From contig NZ_JAAKGS010000002.1 in assembly GCF_011043555.1 (NCBI RefSeq), forward strand, positions 620,001-684,000: DNA of 64,000 bases, written 5' to 3'. How positions within the stretch are numbered: position 1 is the stretch's first letter; each line of letters opens with the position of its first letter. This stretch comes from Sphingobacterium sp. SGR-19. GTDB lineage: Bacteria; Bacteroidota; Bacteroidia; Sphingobacteriales; Sphingobacteriaceae. Below, piece by piece: positions 9,544 through 17,795 of this stretch. A program made the translations under genes and the position numbers. Under the pieces are notes generated by a model. That model was not told where the DNA came from, did no database searches, and was given only the letters and a program-made list of their open reading frames with translations.

Positions 9544-9606
9544 AACGGAATGTTAGATCAAAGAAGGTTTTGTATCTAACGAAAATTAATTCCGTTATTC
9601 TTTTTT
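9544..9606 (+). other. Nested hairpin followed by a T run, no gene attached
   Basis: AACGGAAT (9544-9551) pairs with ATTCCGTT (9589-9596). Directly inside it, GTTAGAT (9552-9558) pairs with ATCTAAC (9574-9580), leaving an 8-nt bulge on the 3' side and a 15-nt loop. A T-rich tail (9598-9606) follows. It looks like a terminator or the end of a small RNA, but both genes to its left are on the other strand and the next plus-strand gene starts only at 9681. It is the main feature of the intergenic stretch 9211-9680 besides the tRNA. Confidence 0.5.
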
Positions 9607-9680
9607 GAATCACAAAATAAAATTGTATACTTACGGACAGACAAAAATAGCTTGGTTTTATAATTAACCAAAAGAATTAT

Positions 9681-10058
9681 ATGGAAAAGAAAGAAGAAAT
9701 TCACTTAGAATATATCATAAATTCATCACCACGGATTTTATTCCCGTTTATTCATGAACCCAATGCATTGGCCCAGTGGTTTGCTGATGACGTTAATTAT
9801 AAAGAAGGAATTTATGAGTTTATATGGGATGATGAAGTAAATCGTGCTAAGTTGGTGTCTGTAAAGGAGAACAAATGTGTGCGCTTTAAATGGTTGGAGG
9901 ATGAGCCTTATTATTTTGAAATAGAAATTATCCAGGATGAGCTAACCAATGATGTAGCTCTTGCTATAACCGATTTTGTAAAGTCTGATAATTTGGAAGA
10001 TAGGAAGCAAATATGGAACAATTCTGTCGGCTATCTTCAAAGTGTTATAGGCGCATAA
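9681..10058 (+). CDS. START-like / SRPBCC domain protein
   Basis: 125 aa, cytoplasmic. It has the short helix-grip fold pattern of the SRPBCC/AHSA1-like group: L-E-Y-I-I-N-S-S-P near the start, A-L-A-Q-W-F-A-D-D around residue 35, then alternating beta strands and a C-terminal helix. Families of this fold bind hydrophobic ligands or assist Hsp90-type chaperones; the specific role here is unknown. It is followed 66 nt later by the LptF/G permease gene, but a promoter-like element in the gap suggests separate transcription. Length is normal for the compact Bacteroidota version. Confidence 0.8.
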   Translation: MEKKEEIHLEYIINSSPRILFPFIHEPNALAQWFADDVNYKEGIYEFIWDDEVNRAKLVSVKENKCVRFKWLEDEPYYFEIEIIQDELTNDVALAITDFVKSDNLEDRKQIWNNSVGYLQSVIGA

Positions 10059-10084
10059 GCTAGATTACTTACCGAAAAAAATAG

Positions 10085-10092
10085 TATCTTTG
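10085..10092 (+). promoter_or_regulatory. -7 element (TATCTTTG) upstream of the LptF/G gene
   Basis: Exact match to TAnnTTTG, 33 nt before the ATG at 10125. No clear -33 TTTG was found at the right distance, so this is a candidate only. Confidence 0.4.
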
Positions 10093-10124
10093 TATCCGTA
10101 TCGCGATGAGCAACAAACGGTGAT

Positions 10125-11579
10125 ATGAAGAAGATACACTTATTAATTTTACAAGCATTTATTAGGCCATTCATGGTATGTTTTTGTATCGTGATGTTCG
10201 TTCTATTGATGCTTTTTTTATTTAAGTATATCGATGATCTTATCGGAAAAGGTTTTGAGTGGTATGTATTGATGGAGCTTATAGGCTATCAATGTGCCGT
10301 TCAGTTGTCTATGGCACTGCCGCTTGCCATGTTGCTTTCCTCTATTATGACCTTTGGCAACCTCGGAGAAAGCTACGAACTGGTTGCTATCAAAGCAGCC
10401 GGATTTTCGTTGCGAAAAGCCATGACGCCACTTATCATTCTGGTAACCTTATTCGCGGGAGGTTCTTTTTTATTTTCCGATTATATACTACCCGTGGTCA
10501 ACTTGAAAATGGGTTCGTTATTATGGGATGTGCGCAATAAGAAAGCAGACTTTCTAATTAAGCCCGGAATCTTCAATAAATCCATTCCTGGTTATTCGAT
10601 TCGTGCCAAGAGTAAGAGTGAAGATGGGACGATATTGTATGATTTGATGATTTATGACCATCGAACAGGAAACACGGCAAATAATGTGTTGTTGGCAAAG
10701 GAAGGTTTTATGCATAATTCTGCCGATAACAACTATATGATCTTACGCTTGAGGGATGGTGTTCGATATGAAGAGTCGCGAGTGAAGAATGCCAAACGGT
10801 ATGATCCACGGCAACAATTCACCCGCTTCCGTTTTGCGGAAACAGAACAGAAGTTTGATATGGAAGCCTTTCAGATGAAACGGACCGATGAGAGCCTGTT
10901 TAAATCGCATCATTCCATGCTGAACTTAAAACAGCTCAAATTGTATACGGATTCTAATCGGTTGCAACTGGATAGCGTTTCTCGGCAGATATTAACGGAG
11001 ACTCGAAGCTATGTCTCTTACTTTTCCCCTTATTATCGAGTTGATACGGTGACGCAAGTAGCTGCTGAGGAATTTCAGAATTTTCTGGCAGACTATGTTC
11101 CGGAAGACCAACGTCGAGGTGTCTTGAGCAATGCTTTGAGTCAAGCGCAGCAGATGAGCAGTGTCTTGGAAATGAAAGATATAGAATATAGGGCTTTTGC
11201 CGAAAGAGACATTCGTTATCATATCGAGTTTCATCGAAAATTTACGTTGGCCGTATCCTGTTTATTACTTTTTGCTATCGGCGCACCGCTGGGCGCGATC
11301 ATCCGTAAAGGAGGTTTGGGATTGCCTGTCGTGGTGGCTATCATTTTCTTTCTGATATACCACATTATATCCACGATGGCAGAAAAGGCTGCAAAAGACG
11401 GTAGCATGGACCCTTTTATAGGGATGTGGATGGCGATTATTGTCCTTACACCGTTGGCTGTATTTTTAACATATAAATCGACTACAGATTCCGCATTATT
11501 TGATGTAGATCAATATAAACAGAAGGCAGAACGAGCTTGGAAATGGGTCGCTTCTAAATTTAATAGAACGAAGTTATAA
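10125..11579 (+). CDS. LptF/LptG (YjgP/YjgQ) family permease
   Basis: 484 aa inner-membrane protein. Three to four hydrophobic segments lie in the first ~135 residues and three in the last ~110, flanking a periplasmic beta-jellyroll (about 140-370), the standard LptF/G layout. LptF/G with the ATPase LptB extract lipopolysaccharide from the inner membrane and pass it to the LptC/A bridge. The long periplasmic domain, compared with ~360 aa for the proteobacterial proteins, is common in Bacteroidota homologues. Whether this is the F or G paralogue cannot be decided here. No other lpt gene is in the window. Confidence 0.88.
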   Translation: MKKIHLLILQAFIRPFMVCFCIVMFVLLMLFLFKYIDDLIGKGFEWYVLMELIGYQCAVQLSMALPLAMLLSSIMTFGNLGESYELVAIKAAGFSLRKAMTPLIILVTLFAGGSFLFSDYILPVVNLKMGSLLWDVRNKKADFLIKPGIFNKSIPGYSIRAKSKSEDGTILYDLMIYDHRTGNTANNVLLAKEGFMHNSADNNYMILRLRDGVRYEESRVKNAKRYDPRQQFTRFRFAETEQKFDMEAFQMKRTDESLFKSHHSMLNLKQLKLYTDSNRLQLDSVSRQILTETRSYVSYFSPYYRVDTVTQVAAEEFQNFLADYVPEDQRRGVLSNALSQAQQMSSVLEMKDIEYRAFAERDIRYHIEFHRKFTLAVSCLLLFAIGAPLGAIIRKGGLGLPVVVAIIFFLIYHIISTMAEKAAKDGSMDPFIGMWMAIIVLTPLAVFLTYKSTTDSALFDVDQYKQKAERAWKWVASKFNRTKL

Positions 11580-11712
11580 CCTAGGGATTTTGACAAGTTC
11601 GTTATACAAAACAGCATAAAGAAATATCCATGATTGTAAACCACAAACACGAATGAGTACAACTGGATATTCCATATGACCATTAAAAGACAAATTATTT
11701 ACATATGAAATC

Positions 11713-11720
11713 TACCTTTG
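11713..11720 (+). promoter_or_regulatory. -7 element (TACCTTTG) upstream of ribBA
   Basis: Exact TAnnTTTG match 21 nt before the ribBA start codon, implying a very short leader. No FMN-riboswitch consensus is present between lptF/G and ribBA. An 8-bp inverted repeat (AATATCCA at 11624, TGGATATT at 11664) lies further upstream. Confidence 0.4.
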
Positions 11721-11740
11721 CATAGATAAGAGCATACGAG

Positions 11741-12955
11741 ATGGAAATAAAATTAAATACGATAGAGGAGGCGATAGAAGATATCAAGGCGGGGAAAGTC
11801 GTCATCGTGGTGGATGATGAAGATCGCGAGAACGAGGGTGATTTTGTTACAGCTGCCCGAAACGCCACACCTGAAATAATAAACTTCATGGCAACACATG
11901 GTAGAGGGCTTGTATGTGTTCCCTTGACACAGGAGCGCTGTGAAGAATTAAATCTTGGCTTGATGGTTGGACAGAACACGGCGGTGTATGAAACCAATTT
12001 TACTGTTTCGGTAGATTTGCAGGGGTATGGCTGTACAACTGGCATTTCAGCTTCTGATCGATCAAAAACCATTCAAGCGCTTATCAATCCCGATATTAAA
12101 CCTGAAGAATTGGGGCGTCCAGGACATATCTTTCCGTTAATCGCAAAAGACGGTGGCGTATTGCGTCGTACAGGTCATACCGAAGCAGCTATCGATTTGG
12201 CCCGCCTAGCGGGGTTTGAACCGGCAGGTGTATTGGTGGAAATTCTGAAAGACGATGGCGAAATGGCGCGTCTTCCGGATTTGATCCCGGTAGCGGAGCG
12301 ATTTGACCTCAAAATTGTTAGTATTGAGGATTTGATCGAATACCGGTTGAAACACGATTCCCTGATCCAAGAAGAGCAGACTGTTCAAATGCCAACACAA
12401 TGGGGTGATTTCAAATTGAAGGCATTCACACAAAAAAATACAGGTGAACAGCACCTTGCTTTATTCAAGGGAGAGTGGGTGGAAAACGAACCTATTTTAG
12501 TAAGAGTACACAGTTCCTGTATGACGGGGGATATTTTTGGATCGTGCAGATGTGATTGTGGTCCACAGCTTCATAAAGCGATGGAGATGATTCAGGAAGA
12601 AGGCAAAGGCATTGTTGTTTATATGAACCAAGAAGGGCGTGGAATAGGTCTGATAAACAAGCTTCATGCCTATCGTTTGCAAGAAGAGGGAGTGGATACG
12701 GTCGATGCTAATTTACAGTTAGGCTTCAAACCCGATTTGCGGGATTACGGTGTTGGAGCGCAGATTTTACGACATATGGGCGTTTCAAAAATGCGCTTGA
12801 TGTCCAATAACCCTACTAAACGCGCTGGGCTTGTCGGCTATGGATTGGAAGTCGTTGAAAATGTACCGATAGAAATAGAACCAAATCCTTATAACGAGAA
12901 TTATCTCAAAACAAAAAGAGACCGGATGGGGCATTCTATCATGAAGAATTTATAG
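11741..12955 (+). CDS. ribBA: RibBA: DHBP synthase / GTP cyclohydrolase II
   Basis: 404 aa bifunctional enzyme of riboflavin synthesis. The N-terminal RibB domain (about 1-200) carries [12 protein letters not shown] and G-H-T-E-A-A-I-D-L and makes 3,4-dihydroxy-2-butanone 4-phosphate from ribulose 5-phosphate. The C-terminal RibA domain (about 205-400) carries the zinc site H-S-S-C...C-R-C-D-C-G-P-Q and the N-Q-E-G-R-G-I-G motif and opens GTP to the diaminopyrimidine precursor. Both sets of catalytic residues look intact, and length is typical. Cytoplasmic; monocistronic or followed 27 nt later by the rhodanese-thioredoxin gene. Confidence 0.97.
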   Translation: MEIKLNTIEEAIEDIKAGKVVIVVDDEDRENEGDFVTAARNATPEIINFMATHGRGLVCVPLTQERCEELNLGLMVGQNTAVYETNFTVSVDLQGYGCTTGISASDRSKTIQALINPDIKPEELGRPGHIFPLIAKDGGVLRRTGHTEAAIDLARLAGFEPAGVLVEILKDDGEMARLPDLIPVAERFDLKIVSIEDLIEYRLKHDSLIQEEQTVQMPTQWGDFKLKAFTQKNTGEQHLALFKGEWVENEPILVRVHSSCMTGDIFGSCRCDCGPQLHKAMEMIQEEGKGIVVYMNQEGRGIGLINKLHAYRLQEEGVDTVDANLQLGFKPDLRDYGVGAQILRHMGVSKMRLMSNNPTKRAGLVGYGLEVVENVPIEIEPNPYNENYLKTKRDRMGHSIMKNL

Positions 12956-12982
12956 GAGAAAGGCACAGAAAATCCGAACAAA

Positions 12983-13702
12983 ATGAAACTATTGAGATAC
13001 GACATCATCGTGTTATTGCTAGTCACCGTTTGGAGTGGTTGCGGAAGCAATCGAACGGATGAACAAAAATCTTCTGATCAGTTGACAGCTCAAACCTTTG
13101 CGGATAAAATAGAAGAAGTAGAATATTTGCAGTTGGTCGATGTGCGGACGCCCGAAGAATTTGAAAAAGGGCATATCGAAGGCGCTATCAATATCGACTG
13201 GAATGGTACTGATTTTACCGAACGAATTGCTAAATTAGACACAGAGAAGCCAGTTTTTGTATACTGTTTAAGTGGAGGAAGAAGCAGCAAGGCTGTCGAA
13301 AAATTAGAAGAGATGGGGTTCGGGCAAATATATGAACTACCGGGCGGTATGATGGAATGGCGCGCAAATAATCTACCTGAAAGCACAACCAGCGAAACAG
13401 CGGTGGGAATGAATATGCAGCAATATCAAGCGTTAGTGAAATCAGATAAACTGGTATTGGTTGATTTTTATGCAGACTGGTGTGCTCCATGTAAGAAGAT
13501 GGAACCTTTTCTGAATAGTATAGCTGCCGATATGGAAGATCGACTTACGCTTGTTCGGATAGATGCCGATGCCAACCCGGCACTATGCCAGGAACTCGGC
13601 GTGGAGGCATTGCCATATTTAAAACTATACCAAGGGGATGGATTGATGTGGGAGCACTTGGGGTTTATTGAAGAACCCGAGCTAAGGAAACAGCTGAAAT
13701 AA
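12983..13702 (+). CDS. Rhodanese-thioredoxin fusion lipoprotein
   Basis: 239 aa. Lipoprotein signal with V-W-S-G-C (C20). Residues ~35-130 form a rhodanese domain with the active-site loop C95-L-S-G-G-R; residues ~145-239 form a thioredoxin domain with W-C-A-P-C (C167 and C170). The fusion should act in the periplasm or at a membrane surface, moving sulfane sulfur or reducing disulfides; the rhodanese persulfide could be a substrate of its own thioredoxin domain (inference). It starts 27 nt after ribBA on the same strand and may share its transcript. Both active sites look complete. Confidence 0.9.
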   Translation: MKLLRYDIIVLLLVTVWSGCGSNRTDEQKSSDQLTAQTFADKIEEVEYLQLVDVRTPEEFEKGHIEGAINIDWNGTDFTERIAKLDTEKPVFVYCLSGGRSSKAVEKLEEMGFGQIYELPGGMMEWRANNLPESTTSETAVGMNMQQYQALVKSDKLVLVDFYADWCAPCKKMEPFLNSIAADMEDRLTLVRIDADANPALCQELGVEALPYLKLYQGDGLMWEHLGFIEEPELRKQLK

Positions 13703-13714
13703 GAATATTCCCTT

Positions 13715-13738
13715 GGATAATTTACCGGTGAAATATCC
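13715..13738. terminator. Hairpin between convergent genes
   Basis: GGATAATTTAC...GTGAAATATCC forms a stem of about nine pairs with one mismatch between two convergent genes. It has no U-tract on either side, so terminator function is tentative. Confidence 0.3.
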
Positions 13739-13739
13739 G

Positions 13740-14762
13740 CTAGTCATTAACGGTTAGTTCGCCTCGTATATTTTTTTCGACCCAATAAGCAACAGCTTCT
13801 TGATCAGTTAATTGTCCTTGCAAGTACATGAGTTTTGTGACGGCGGCTTCAAAGGTCATATCATATCCATTGAGAACACCGAGTGCCTTAAGCCCCTGAG
13901 AGGTTTCATATCTACCCAATTCCACAGAGCCCACTTTGCATTGGGAAATATCGACTATGTTTTTGCCCTTTTTCACGGTATCCTCCAACATATCAAGAAA
14001 CCATTTATCCGTCATGGTATTCCCCGACCCAAATGTCTCCATGATAATGCTCCGTACATTGGAATCTAAAATAGATTGAACGAAGGCAGGGCTGATACCC
14101 GGAAACAATTTGAGTACACCGACACGGTTATCTAACTCGGTGTGCATGATAAACGCTTTATCCGTATTATCGAGCAAAGCTTCACGATTGTAGTTGATGT
14201 GTATACCTGCCTCTGCCAGAACGGGATAGTTAGGAGAGCGGAATGCTTCAAATTTCGCAGAGTTATATTTAAATGAACGGTTTCCCCGGAACAGTTTGTT
14301 GTCGAACAGAATACAGACCTCCTGTACAATAGATTTGCCATTTTCCTTTGCAGAAGCTATTTCCAAAGCGGTCATCATATTTTCCCGTGCGTCCGTCCTG
14401 ATTTCCCCGATAGGGAGTTGAGATCCGGATAGGATAACAGGCTTTTGAAGTCCTTCCAACATAAAACTTAAAATCGAAGCAGAGAATGACATCGTATCGG
14501 AGCCATGTAAAATAACGAAACCATCGTAATGGTCATGGTTATTCCGGATAATCTCTGCCATTTCCACCCAAATGGTAGGATTCATATTGGATGAATCAAT
14601 AATGGGGGTAAAGGAATGTACGGTTAGTTTATAATCCAACCTCTCCAAGTCCGGTAGATTACGGGCAATCAATTCAAAGTCAAACGGGACGAAGGTGCCG
14701 CTTTCGACATCTTTTACCATCCCAATCGTACCACCCGTATAAATAATAAATATATTTTGCAT
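13740..14762 (-). CDS. ansA: Type I (cytoplasmic) L-asparaginase
   Basis: 340 aa, no signal peptide. Asparaginase signature near the start Y-T-G-G-T-I-G-M and the second active-site block L-H-G-S-D-T-M-S. It hydrolyses L-asparagine to aspartate and ammonia through the catalytic threonines. Length and lack of a leader fit the low-affinity cytoplasmic AnsA type rather than the periplasmic type II. The upstream gene tatD ends 9 nt before its start, so tatD-ansA form a minus-strand operon. It converges with the rhodanese-thioredoxin gene. Confidence 0.93.
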   Translation of the reverse strand: MQNIFIIYTGGTIGMVKDVESGTFVPFDFELIARNLPDLERLDYKLTVHSFTPIIDSSNMNPTIWVEMAEIIRNNHDHYDGFVILHGSDTMSFSASILSFMLEGLQKPVILSGSQLPIGEIRTDARENMMTALEIASAKENGKSIVQEVCILFDNKLFRGNRSFKYNSAKFEAFRSPNYPVLAEAGIHINYNREALLDNTDKAFIMHTELDNRVGVLKLFPGISPAFVQSILDSNVRSIIMETFGSGNTMTDKWFLDMLEDTVKKGKNIVDISQCKVGSVELGRYETSQGLKALGVLNGYDMTFEAAVTKLMYLQGQLTDQEAVAYWVEKNIRGELTVND

Positions 14763-14771
14763 GGTCAGTGT

Positions 14772-15560
14772 TTAGATACCAAATATTTTCTTCGAATTGC
14801 GCGTTGTGATTCGGGCTACCTCCTCGATATCGATTTGATGTAAATCAGCTACTTTTTGAGCGACATGGTAAAGATAGCTACTCTCATTTTCCTTCCCTCG
14901 ATGCGGTGACGGAGCTAGGTAGGGGGCGTCTGTCTCCAGCACAATATGCTCCAGGTCTATCTCTTTAACCACCGCGTCTAGCCCAGCTTTTTTAAAGGTC
15001 ACAACGCCGCCTATGCCTAACGTAAATCCCAAATCAATAGCATGTTTCGCTTGTTCGAGTGTGCCGGTGAAACAATGGAGAACGCCAAACAGTTTATCGT
15101 CTTTTAATTCCTCCAAAAGGATGAAAAGCTCATCAAAAGCATCTCGACAATGAATATCAATCGGCAACCCCATAGTCTTCGCCCAGTCCACCTGAATGCG
15201 GAAAGCATCACGCTGAAAATCCAACGTACTTTTGTCCCAATATAGATCTAGACCGATTTCTCCAATAGCATATATAGTATGTTTAGATAGCATACGTTCC
15301 AGCCGTTGCAGCTCCTCTTTGTAATTTTCTTTGACAGAACACGGGTGCAACCCCAACATGGGGAAACAATTCTCCGGATAGGCATTGACGGTTTCCATGA
15401 CAAGAGAGACGGAGTCGATGTCTACATTCGGTAGAAACAAACGCTGAATGTTTTTATCGAAACAGCGCTGTAGATGTTCGTCCAATTTGGATGTTCCCGC
15501 ATGGTAGTAAATGTGCGTATGCGTATCAGTAAATGTGTAAGAGTCAATCGACGTTATCAT
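14772..15560 (-). CDS. TatD-family metal-dependent hydrolase (DNase)
   Basis: 262 aa. Metal-binding motifs of the TatD amidohydrolase fold are in order: D-T-H-T-H, E-I-G-L-D, H-C-R-D-A, H-C-F-T-G-T and E-T-D-A-P-Y-L-A-P. The family includes Mg-dependent 3'-5' exonucleases and D-aminoacyl-tRNA deacylase-like members; the exact substrate is not shown. First gene of the tatD-ansA operon. A near-consensus -7 sequence (TAAATTTA) lies about 8-16 nt upstream of the start on the minus strand. All catalytic residues appear present. Confidence 0.92.
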   Translation of the reverse strand: MITSIDSYTFTDTHTHIYYHAGTSKLDEHLQRCFDKNIQRLFLPNVDIDSVSLVMETVNAYPENCFPMLGLHPCSVKENYKEELQRLERMLSKHTIYAIGEIGLDLYWDKSTLDFQRDAFRIQVDWAKTMGLPIDIHCRDAFDELFILLEELKDDKLFGVLHCFTGTLEQAKHAIDLGFTLGIGGVVTFKKAGLDAVVKEIDLEHIVLETDAPYLAPSPHRGKENESSYLYHVAQKVADLHQIDIEEVARITTRNSKKIFGI

Positions 15561-15743
15561 AGCGGGCTAAATTTAGGGTTTTCGGAGCACAACACCTAAC
15601 GGCCGATAAAAAAAGCGAAGCTTATAAAAGTTCCATACGTTTAATGCTAAATTATTAATAGTTCATGCAAAATCCCTAATTTTCGTTATTTTCTACACAA
15701 CTACCTTTTTCTAATTTAGTGCGCTAAGAATGTTACCTGCTAT

Positions 15744-15875
15744 ATGAAGCACAAACGTAAACCGTATTCTTTACCATTTTTTGTCCTTCATAGCTCGGCA
15801 CAGGAATCCATGTGCCAAGAATATGAAGGTATAGATTTCAGCCGTTACAGCCATGGGGTACTTGCACCTATTTAG
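15744..15875 (+). CDS. Possible 43-aa ORF with internal hairpin (unknown)
   Basis: ATG at 15744, TAG at 15873. The peptide starts MKHKRKPYS, has a short hydrophobic patch (LPFFVL), a single Cys and many polar residues, and no recognised domain. A -7-like TAATTTAG lies at 15712-15719 and a weak terminator begins 3 nt after the stop, so the ORF fits a compact stand-alone transcript. Against coding: the middle of the ORF is a strong hairpin (separate entry), a reading frame is also open on the opposite strand, and there is no ribosome binding site. The locus may therefore be a structured RNA instead. I do not recognise a family. Confidence 0.3.
   Translation: MKHKRKPYSLPFFVLHSSAQESMCQEYEGIDFSRYSHGVLAPI
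15785..15829 (+). other. Strong 45-nt hairpin (possible small RNA)
   Basis: CCTTCATA (15785-15792) pairs exactly with TATGAAGG (15822-15829). Inside it, GGCACA (15797-15802) pairs with TGTGCC (15811-15816) around an 8-nt loop, with two further pairs in the internal loop. The same palindromic structure could form in RNA from either strand. It is too complete to be likely by chance and is the main feature of the 15561-16006 intergenic region. Confidence 0.55.
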
Positions 15876-15877
15876 AC

Positions 15878-15908
15878 GAGGAGTATTCTCTTCCTCTTTT
15901 ATTTTTGT
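15878..15908 (+). terminator. Weak intrinsic terminator after the 43-aa ORF
   Basis: GAGGAG (15878-15883) pairs with CTTCCTC (15890-15896, one bulged T), followed by TTTTATTTTT. The stem is short, but the U-rich tail is convincing. Confidence 0.45.
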
Positions 15909-15987
15909 TAAAAAATAAATACGGTACAGGTCAGAAGAAATAGCGGATTTTATGGGTTTTAGAGAGCGGCGCAAAACCACCTACTGC

Positions 15988-15995
15988 TATATTTG
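15988..15995 (+). promoter_or_regulatory. -7 element (TATATTTG) of the type III PKS operon
   Basis: Exact TAnnTTTG match that ends 11 nt before the ATG at 16007, so the transcript would be almost leaderless. The -33 region lacks a good TTTG, suggesting a weak or activated promoter. Confidence 0.4.
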
Positions 15996-16006
15996 TTATC
16001 TTATAT

Positions 16007-17101
16007 ATGGGTACACTAACTTCGATTGCGACGGCAGTACCTCGATATGGGCAAAAACAGATGCAGATATTTGAGGTCGTAAAAAAAATACATGCCAACA
16101 CGGAAGAGGATGAACGCAAACTACGGTTTATGTACAGATCCAGCGGTATTGATACCCGTTATTCGGTCGTCCCTGATTTTTGTCCCAACATAGAAGATAG
16201 TAGACTTTTGGTCAACGATGGAGATGCGATAATCCAGCGAAAGCTTGAAGACCGGCTAAAAATATATGACGAGGAAGCGATTAGATTAGCTGCGGAAGTC
16301 GTAGAAAAATGTTTGCCAAATGATACGGAACCAGATAAAATTACCCACCTGATAACCGTTAGCTGTACGGGTGTCAAAGCACCTGGGATAGATATAGACT
16401 TGATTCAACGTTTCAACCTGCGGAGCGATATTTGTCGTACGTCTGTAAACTTCATGGGCTGTTACGCGGCTATCCATGGTTTAAAGCAAGCACATTATAT
16501 TACAGAAAAGGACCCCGATGCGAAGGTATTGCTCGTATGTGTAGAGCTGTGTACCTTGCATTTTCAGACCGACCGGACGATCGATAACGTGACCAGTACC
16601 ATCATTTTCGGAGATGGAGCTGCTGCCGTACTGATAGAAGGTGATAATGCGCGTACTAGTGGTTGGCGGTTAGCGGACTTTTATAGTGAAATAAATTTTG
16701 ACGGTTTGGATGATATGGCGTGGCGGATTTCAGCGAATGGGTTTCTCATGACCTTGACCAATCAGGTCCCCGCTATATTGGAGCGCACCTGCGATGCGGT
16801 CATTAGGCGTGCGTTACAACGCTATAACATAAGAAAAGGGGATGTTGACCTATGGTGTGTACACCCCGGCGGAAAAAAAATATTAGAAGCTATTGAGCGA
16901 GGTGCCCATATTACAAAAGCGCAGCTGGACGCTAGCTACGAAGTACTCCGCGATTACGGCAATATGAGCAGCCCCACCGTACTCTTTGTACTAGAAAAAT
17001 TGATGAAGAATACCCCAGATCGTGCGAAAGAAAAGAATATGGTTGGCATGGCGTTTGGCCCTGGCTTAACTTTGGAAACTTTTTACATTTATCATGTCTG
17101 A
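16007..17101 (+). CDS. Type III polyketide synthase (chalcone/stilbene synthase-like)
   Basis: 364 aa, the normal length for a homodimeric type III PKS. The catalytic triad is visible: Cys152 in N-F-M-G-C-Y-A-A, His286 in C-V-H-P-G-G and Asn319 in Y-G-N-M-S-S-P. The family loads an acyl-CoA on the Cys, extends it with malonyl-CoA and cyclises the chain to a resorcinol, pyrone or phloroglucinol. Starter and ring type cannot be told from sequence; bacterial enzymes of this class next to a methyltransferase and flavoprotein often use long fatty acyl starters. First gene of a three-gene operon whose members overlap by 8 and 14 nt. Confidence 0.93.
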   Translation: MGTLTSIATAVPRYGQKQMQIFEVVKKIHANTEEDERKLRFMYRSSGIDTRYSVVPDFCPNIEDSRLLVNDGDAIIQRKLEDRLKIYDEEAIRLAAEVVEKCLPNDTEPDKITHLITVSCTGVKAPGIDIDLIQRFNLRSDICRTSVNFMGCYAAIHGLKQAHYITEKDPDAKVLLVCVELCTLHFQTDRTIDNVTSTIIFGDGAAAVLIEGDNARTSGWRLADFYSEINFDGLDDMAWRISANGFLMTLTNQVPAILERTCDAVIRRALQRYNIRKGDVDLWCVHPGGKKILEAIERGAHITKAQLDASYEVLRDYGNMSSPTVLFVLEKLMKNTPDRAKEKNMVGMAFGPGLTLETFYIYHV

Positions 17102-17795
17102 TTTTCTAAAACGAAGTGACGAAAAGGAATTGTTAGACAACCCATCGGTTCCTTTTGAGGATATTAAGCAGACCATGCAAGAGCTGGGTACGATAAACAC
17201 TTGGCTGGGTGGGCATCGTACGACTTTGGAGGGCCTGAAGAAGCTACTAAATAACAGAACGAAAGTTAGTGTTTGTGAAATTGGTTGCGGAGGAGGCGAC
17301 AATTTAGTCGTGATTCAGAAATGGTGTCGAAGATACGGAATCGAAGCAGAGCTTACAGGTATAGATATCAATCCGCATGCTATTGCGTATGCGAAGTCAC
17401 GTTATGGCATATTGGACATCCAATTCATATGTGACGATTATCGAGCGAATACACTTGTTAAAAAGCCAGATATTTTTTTTAACTCACTGTTCTGCCATCA
17501 TTTTGATGAGGGAGATTTGGTCGAGATGCTGCGTTGGATGCGCGTAAACAGCCGATGCGGCTTTTTTATAAATGACTTACACCGTCATCCGTTTGCCTAT
17601 TACAGTATTAAATGGTTAACCAAACTATTTTCGAACTCTTATCTAGTCAAACACGACGCTGCGTTATCTGTGCGGCGCGGATTTACCAAAGCAGAGTGGA
17701 TGAATCTGTTTGAAAAGGCAGGCCTTAGCGGGGCAACTATAGACTGGCAATGGGCTTTTCGATATCTAATTGTGTGCAGGAATGGAGGGTATTGA
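17094..17795 (+). CDS. Class I SAM-dependent methyltransferase (PKS tailoring)
   Basis: 233 aa. The SAM motif I is at residues 61-70 (C-E-I-G-C-G-G-G-D-N), then motif II-like G-I-D-I-N-P-H-A. The ATG lies 8 nt inside the end of the PKS gene, so translation is coupled. It most likely methylates the polyketide product on C or O, as SrsB does for alkylresorcinols in Streptomyces griseus (analogy by gene order, not proven). No membrane segment or signal peptide. Confidence 0.88.
   Translation: MSDFLKRSDEKELLDNPSVPFEDIKQTMQELGTINTWLGGHRTTLEGLKKLLNNRTKVSVCEIGCGGGDNLVVIQKWCRRYGIEAELTGIDINPHAIAYAKSRYGILDIQFICDDYRANTLVKKPDIFFNSLFCHHFDEGDLVEMLRWMRVNSRCGFFINDLHRHPFAYYSIKWLTKLFSNSYLVKHDAALSVRRGFTKAEWMNLFEKAGLSGATIDWQWAFRYLIVCRNGGY

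Noticed and set aside
11624-11671. Inverted repeat AATATCCA / TGGATATT before ribBA as an FMN riboswitch
   Set aside because: Lies upstream of the likely promoter and lacks the conserved RFN-element sequences.
15771-15980. 69-codon minus-strand frame opposite the 43-aa ORF
   Set aside because: No domain, no start context, and it covers both the terminator and the hairpin; treated as a shadow of the structured region.
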